The notes beneath the pieces are model-generated. The model saw nothing but the letters and a program-made list of their open reading frames with translations. It searched no databases and was not told the origin of the DNA. From Marinobacter manganoxydans MnI7-9 (GTDB taxonomy: Bacteria > Pseudomonadota > Gammaproteobacteria > Pseudomonadales > Oleiphilaceae): a stretch of DNA of 64,000 nucleotides. Every line of letters starts with the position of its first letter. The stretch's first letter is position 1. This document shows, piece after piece, positions 61,173 through 64,000 of this stretch. The DNA lies in NCBI RefSeq assembly GCF_000235625.1, contig NZ_AGTR01000034.1, positions 62,001 through 126,000 on the forward strand, read 5' to 3'. The position numbers were made by a program, and so were the translations under genes.

Positions 61173-62396
61173 CTACGGCGCCTCGCCTGATTCGTTTGCC
61201 TGAATGAATGTTCCAACAGCCTCTGCCAGATCGTCGAACCAGGGGTTGTAAGTCAGCCGGCTGGTATACACCGGACGCTCCGTGTCGTGCCAGGCACTGA
61301 ACCAGAGATCTTCCTCCGGCAACTGCCGGCAACCCTCCAGAGAGATGTTATTCGGTTCCAGGCATCGCTGCAGTGGCGCGCCCAGGCCGTAGAGTTCGTT
61401 GTCTGGCGCAATCAGCAGGGACTGATGAGAGAATTCCAGGATATTGGCATCAGGCAGATAACTGCTCAGGAAACGGATGCGCTCATCGGCCTGAGCGACC
61501 GGCCAGGGTTTACGGGTATCCCGAAAGATCATCATGGCATTCCCGGGATTGCTAAACCGCTCCCGGAATTGCGTGACCAGATACTCGAGATTGATCACCG
61601 AGTCGGCCTCCGTGGCGGCCAGGAACAAAGGCATATCGAGGCTTTCCTTCTGGATTATCCGGCTTTGCGCCGCCGATATAACGTCGCCGATCTGACTGCC
61701 GGCGTTGAAGGAAAACGACTCGTACTTCACCGGATTAAGTTCGGGCTCCTTCTCTACAAAATCAGCAAACACGTCGGCGATGGGCGCCAGCCAGAGGTAG
61801 TCCCGCAAACCGTTAAGCTGCCAGGCCGGTGCAACCGCAATCAGACCCGCCGGTCGAGGACCGGTCTCTGAAAGCGCGTAATCTGTGGCCAGTGCCCCGC
61901 CCAGAGAAAAACCGCCAATAAACGCCCGATCCACGTCCTGCGACAGGGCAATGAAGTGATTGCGCACCTGATCGCGCCAGACGTCGGCGCTGGCCGTCAC
62001 CATATCCCCGGGCCGGGTGCCGTGCCCCTGCAGCAACAGGGTCCGGACTTCAACGCACTGATCCGCCAGGTAACGGGCCAGATCCCGGAACACAAAGGGC
62101 GAATCGCTCAGACCGTGAACCAATAGGATCCCGGCACGATCCCCGGAGCTGCAACCTGCCGCCGGTGCCAGCCGGTACGGCAGGTTCCACTGCACCTGCT
62201 GTTCCCGCTCAAACCCGTCCACCGGCACCAGATTGGTATCGACATAGGCTTCGACAGATTCCAGGTAGCGGTCGAAGTCGGTCACCGGTTCGGCGCCCAG
62301 GGTTGATGGCCCGGGCCTGTAGAGTTGAGTGCTGGTGGCGCAGGCGGCAGTGGCGGCCAGCACCAGTAAAACAATCAAAGTCCTGAGGATAGTCAT
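61173..62396 (-). CDS. Alpha/beta-hydrolase lipoprotein
   Basis: The 407-residue protein has a lipoprotein signal (MTILRTLIVLLVLAATAAC). The hydrolase domain has the oxyanion HG motif (ILLVHGLSDSPFVF), the nucleophile Ser in IGGFSLGGALATDY and a plausible late His in LEFSHQSLLIAP. It is probably an outer-membrane-anchored carboxylesterase or lipase. The start is the ATG at 62396; the longer upstream frame has no signal peptide. It is divergent from the HAD gene. Confidence 0.88.
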   Translation of the reverse strand: MTILRTLIVLLVLAATAACATSTQLYRPGPSTLGAEPVTDFDRYLESVEAYVDTNLVPVDGFEREQQVQWNLPYRLAPAAGCSSGDRAGILLVHGLSDSPFVFRDLARYLADQCVEVRTLLLQGHGTRPGDMVTASADVWRDQVRNHFIALSQDVDRAFIGGFSLGGALATDYALSETGPRPAGLIAVAPAWQLNGLRDYLWLAPIADVFADFVEKEPELNPVKYESFSFNAGSQIGDVISAAQSRIIQKESLDMPLFLAATEADSVINLEYLVTQFRERFSNPGNAMMIFRDTRKPWPVAQADERIRFLSSYLPDANILEFSHQSLLIAPDNELYGLGAPLQRCLEPNNISLEGCRQLPEEDLWFSAWHDTERPVYTSRLTYNPWFDDLAEAVGTFIQANESGEAP

Positions 62397-62529
62397 AGCC
62401 GGCGTGTGGGTTTCGCTCCTTTGGTCATTACTGTCGTCATCGCTGACTGTGTTGAGTGATCGTTCAAATCTCGATACTGTGACTGCAGTATACGACCCCG
62501 AACCCCCTTCCGGATGAGGAGCCCCACCG

Positions 62530-63201
62530 ATGACCATGACCCTCGCTTTCGACGTTTACGGAACCCTGGTTGACCCCATGGGCATGTCCCGCCTGCTGGC
62601 GGAAGACGCTGGTGACAGGGCAGAGGGCGTAGCCGCGTTGTGGCGGGAGAAACAGCTGGAATTCTCGTTCCGCAAGGGCCTGATGAAAGTCTACGAAGAT
62701 TTCGGTGTCTGCACCCGCCAAGCTCTGCGCTACGCCATGGCAACCCACAAACTGACCCTGTCCGAAGAACGCGAAAACGCCCTGATGGCGGCTTACCTGT
62801 CTTTGCCCGCGTTCGAGGACGCGTTGCCGGCGTTAAAGAGTCTCAGAGGCGAGTACCCGCTGTTCGCATTCTCCAATGGTGGTTATCCAGCACTGGAGAA
62901 AGTGCTCGGGCACAACGACTTGCTCGACCAATTTGAAGGCCTGGTATCGGTAGACGATATCAAGAGTTTCAAACCTGATCCTGCCGTTTACACCTATGCC
63001 CGGCGCGCAACCGGTTCCTGGGAAAAACCCCTGTGTCTTGTGTCCAGTAACGCCTGGGATGTGATTGGTGCACGAGCTGCAGGATTACTCGCAATCTGGG
63101 TACAGAGGGATCCGAACAAGGTATTTGAAGACTGGGGGATTCAACCCTCAGCAGTGATCAACAGCCTTTCAGAACTGCAGGAAACACTGAAAAACCTCTG
63201 A
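62530..63201 (+). CDS. Haloacid dehalogenase, type II (HAD superfamily)
   Basis: The 223-residue enzyme has the HAD motifs: nucleophile Asp in LAFDVYGTLVDP, FAFSNGG (motif II), Lys in KSFKPDPAVY (motif III) and LVSSNAWDVIGARAAGL (motif IV region with the SSNxxD of L-2-haloacid dehalogenases). The likely reaction is hydrolysis of (S)-2-haloacids. The start ATG lies after a GAGGAG site. R8 begins 10 bases after its stop and is transcribed in sense orientation as its 3' UTR. Confidence 0.9.
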   Translation: MTMTLAFDVYGTLVDPMGMSRLLAEDAGDRAEGVAALWREKQLEFSFRKGLMKVYEDFGVCTRQALRYAMATHKLTLSEERENALMAAYLSLPAFEDALPALKSLRGEYPLFAFSNGGYPALEKVLGHNDLLDQFEGLVSVDDIKSFKPDPAVYTYARRATGSWEKPLCLVSSNAWDVIGARAAGLLAIWVQRDPNKVFEDWGIQPSAVINSLSELQETLKNL

Positions 63202-63211
63202 AGTAAGAGGA

Positions 63212-63327
63212 GGCAGGTGTCGGGGAGGGCTTTCCAAAACTGTCTGTCGCCATGGATGGCGACAGTCAAGCGTCACATGGACGTGCCGCAAGGAGCGTGT
63301 TTTGGAAAGCCCTCCCCGACACCTGCC
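63212..63327 (+). repeat. Palindromic element R8 (type A, GGA strand plus; most perfect copy)
   Basis: The outer arms at 63212-63240 and 63299-63327 are complementary over 29 bases with no mismatch. The inner hairpins are CTGTCGCC-ATGGAT-GGCGACAG (63244-63265) and CAC-ATGGAC-GTG (63274-63285 region), with the two GGA triplets 25 bases apart. A further AAGGAG lies in the junction. It lies between the convergent HAD and alpha/beta-hydrolase genes. There is no T-run, so it is not a standard intrinsic terminator. Confidence 0.9.
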
Positions 63328-63349
63328 GGCAAACTCCAAACTCAAAAAC

Positions 63350-64000
63350 TCAGTCCGACCGAAAAGCGAGCCAATCCGCCAACTCCAGCCAACTCTGACG
63401 AGGCGCCTTACTCCCCGCAAGAATGCCCATATGACCACCCGGCACAACCCGGAACGTCTTGTCCGTAGAGCTCACATGATCCATCACCCGCTTGGCCGCA
63501 CCCGGCGTCACCAGCGTATCGTCGCCCCCGGCGATGGCCAGTAAGTTGGCACTCACATTATCCAGCCTGGCAACATCTTCACCGATCTGGATCTCACCTT
63601 TTGACAGCTGATTGTCGATCCAGACCCTCACCACCGTGTCCTGAATGATCCCGCCGGGGTAGGCCACCATACGGTCCAGAAACGCCGACGTGGTGGCGTG
63701 GTTGGTGACAAACTCCCGGTCACCCAGACGGATGATCAGTTCCCAGTAACTCATCACGCTGGCAATCGGATTGGTCAGCTTGAACCCGATGGTATTGGCC
63801 CAGCCGGGGGTATGAAACCAGTGAGGTTTCACATCGTGAAGGCGGAACCCGGTGCGTTTCCGCACAAACCCGGCCACATCCGCCATGCGCTGATTCACAA
63901 GCCCCAGGATCCCCGACGCATGACTGTCGATCGGCGAGCCCAGCACAATGGCGTTGCGCACGTGCTGATCGTTGCTGAGCGCGGAATAGAACAGCGTGAA
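63350..64000 (-). CDS. C-terminal part of an alpha/beta-hydrolase, PhaC-like (cut by window end)
   Basis: The frame stays open to the last base on the minus strand, so the N-terminus lies beyond the window. The 216 visible residues start FTLFYSALSNDQHVRNAIVL and contain LGSPIDSHASG, FLDRMVAYPGGI, the late Asp in AIAGGDDTLVTP and the His in VVPGGHMGILAG, as in polyhydroxyalkanoate synthase-like hydrolases. The nucleophile region is not in view. It might be a class III-type PHA synthase relative or a hydrolase. Confidence 0.8.
   Translation of the reverse strand, partial: FTLFYSALSNDQHVRNAIVLGSPIDSHASGILGLVNQRMADVAGFVRKRTGFRLHDVKPHWFHTPGWANTIGFKLTNPIASVMSYWELIIRLGDREFVTNHATTSAFLDRMVAYPGGIIQDTVVRVWIDNQLSKGEIQIGEDVARLDNVSANLLAIAGGDDTLVTPGAAKRVMDHVSSTDKTFRVVPGGHMGILAGSKAPRQSWLELADWLAFRSD

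Noticed and set aside
24461-63327. R elements as ordinary intrinsic terminators
   Set aside because: None is followed by a T-run, and four lie in divergent gaps where a terminator is not needed. The internal hairpins with fixed loops also need another explanation.
24461-63327. R elements as a CRISPR array
   Set aside because: Copies are far apart, not tandem, lack uniform spacers, and no cas gene is present.
63217-63544. Short open frames within and around R8, and similar ones in other R elements
   Set aside because: They are open only because the repeat lacks stop codons in some frames; the palindromic structure and variable arms are not compatible with a conserved peptide.
1-64000. tRNA, rRNA, transposase or phage genes
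   Set aside because: I looked for these and saw none; no cloverleaf with conserved T-loop, and no recombinase or transposase motif.

Overview
The window reads as chromosomal DNA of a marine gammaproteobacterium, most likely Marinobacter or a close relative. This is an inference from gene content: two Baeyer-Villiger-type monooxygenases, a long FadE acyl-CoA dehydrogenase, PntAB, OmpW, RlmE and MltF, in moderately GC-rich, densely packed DNA. No rRNA, tRNA, CRISPR array, phage gene or transposase is visible. Both end genes are cut by the window edges.

Layout. 0-4.2 kb: a peroxide-defence group (AhpC, a PRX5-type peroxiredoxin overlapping a DUF3581 gene, AhpF). 4.2-9.7 kb: two orphan periplasmic binding proteins, a transglutaminase-like protein, a TrmH-type RNA methyltransferase, RlmE and an acetylpolyamine amidohydrolase-like deacetylase. 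9.8-16 kb: a YgjV-type membrane protein, a Baeyer-Villiger-type monooxygenase, MltF, an LpxL-like acyltransferase, a DUF302 protein and an Lgt-like/TlpA fusion. 16-24.4 kb: RhlE, OmpW with Anr/FNR-like boxes, an HxlR regulator divergent from an Old Yellow Enzyme, a small lipoprotein, PntAB and a TetR regulator. 24.9-26.5 kb: a second monooxygenase.

26.6-37.0 kb holds the most coherent uncharacterised system. It is a six-gene run in one direction: a zinc-ribbon/HESGH metallopeptidase, a circularly permuted ATP-grasp protein, an alpha-E protein, an 1100-residue transglutaminase-DUF2126 protein, an ATP-grasp/alpha-E fusion, and a second transglutaminase. The set points to ATP-dependent peptide or amide synthesis coupled to cleavage or cross-linking. 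The substrate is unknown.

37-49.6 kb: MarC, a ChaC-type cyclotransferase, EptA behind a PmrA-like box, a His-rich periplasmic protein, a DMT exporter with divergent LysR, TrmO, FadE, a chemotaxis receptor, a UbiA-family prenyltransferase and an AEC transporter. 49.7-64 kb: a PatB/MalY C-S lyase, a secreted protein with two CBM5/12-like repeats, a DMT exporter, an M14-type deacylase with an EP linker, a Nudix/metallo-beta-lactamase fusion, a thioesterase, MATE, Tpx, a Bcr-type MFS exporter with LysR, a lipoprotein hydrolase, a HAD dehalogenase and a cut alpha/beta hydrolase.

The most striking non-coding signal is a family of eight intergenic palindromic elements of about 105-116 bp (24.5, 24.7, 41.8, 55.9, 57.9, 58.7, 60.1 and 63.3 kb). 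Each has 23-29 bp self-complementary outer arms whose outer part differs from copy to copy. The arms enclose two small hairpins, and on one strand all sixteen apical loops read ANGGAY, the loop motif bound by CsrA/RsmA. One copy matches the 12-base CsrA SELEX consensus exactly. I propose a dispersed family of RsmA/CsrA-binding RNA elements; a DNA-level palindromic mobile element is the main alternative.
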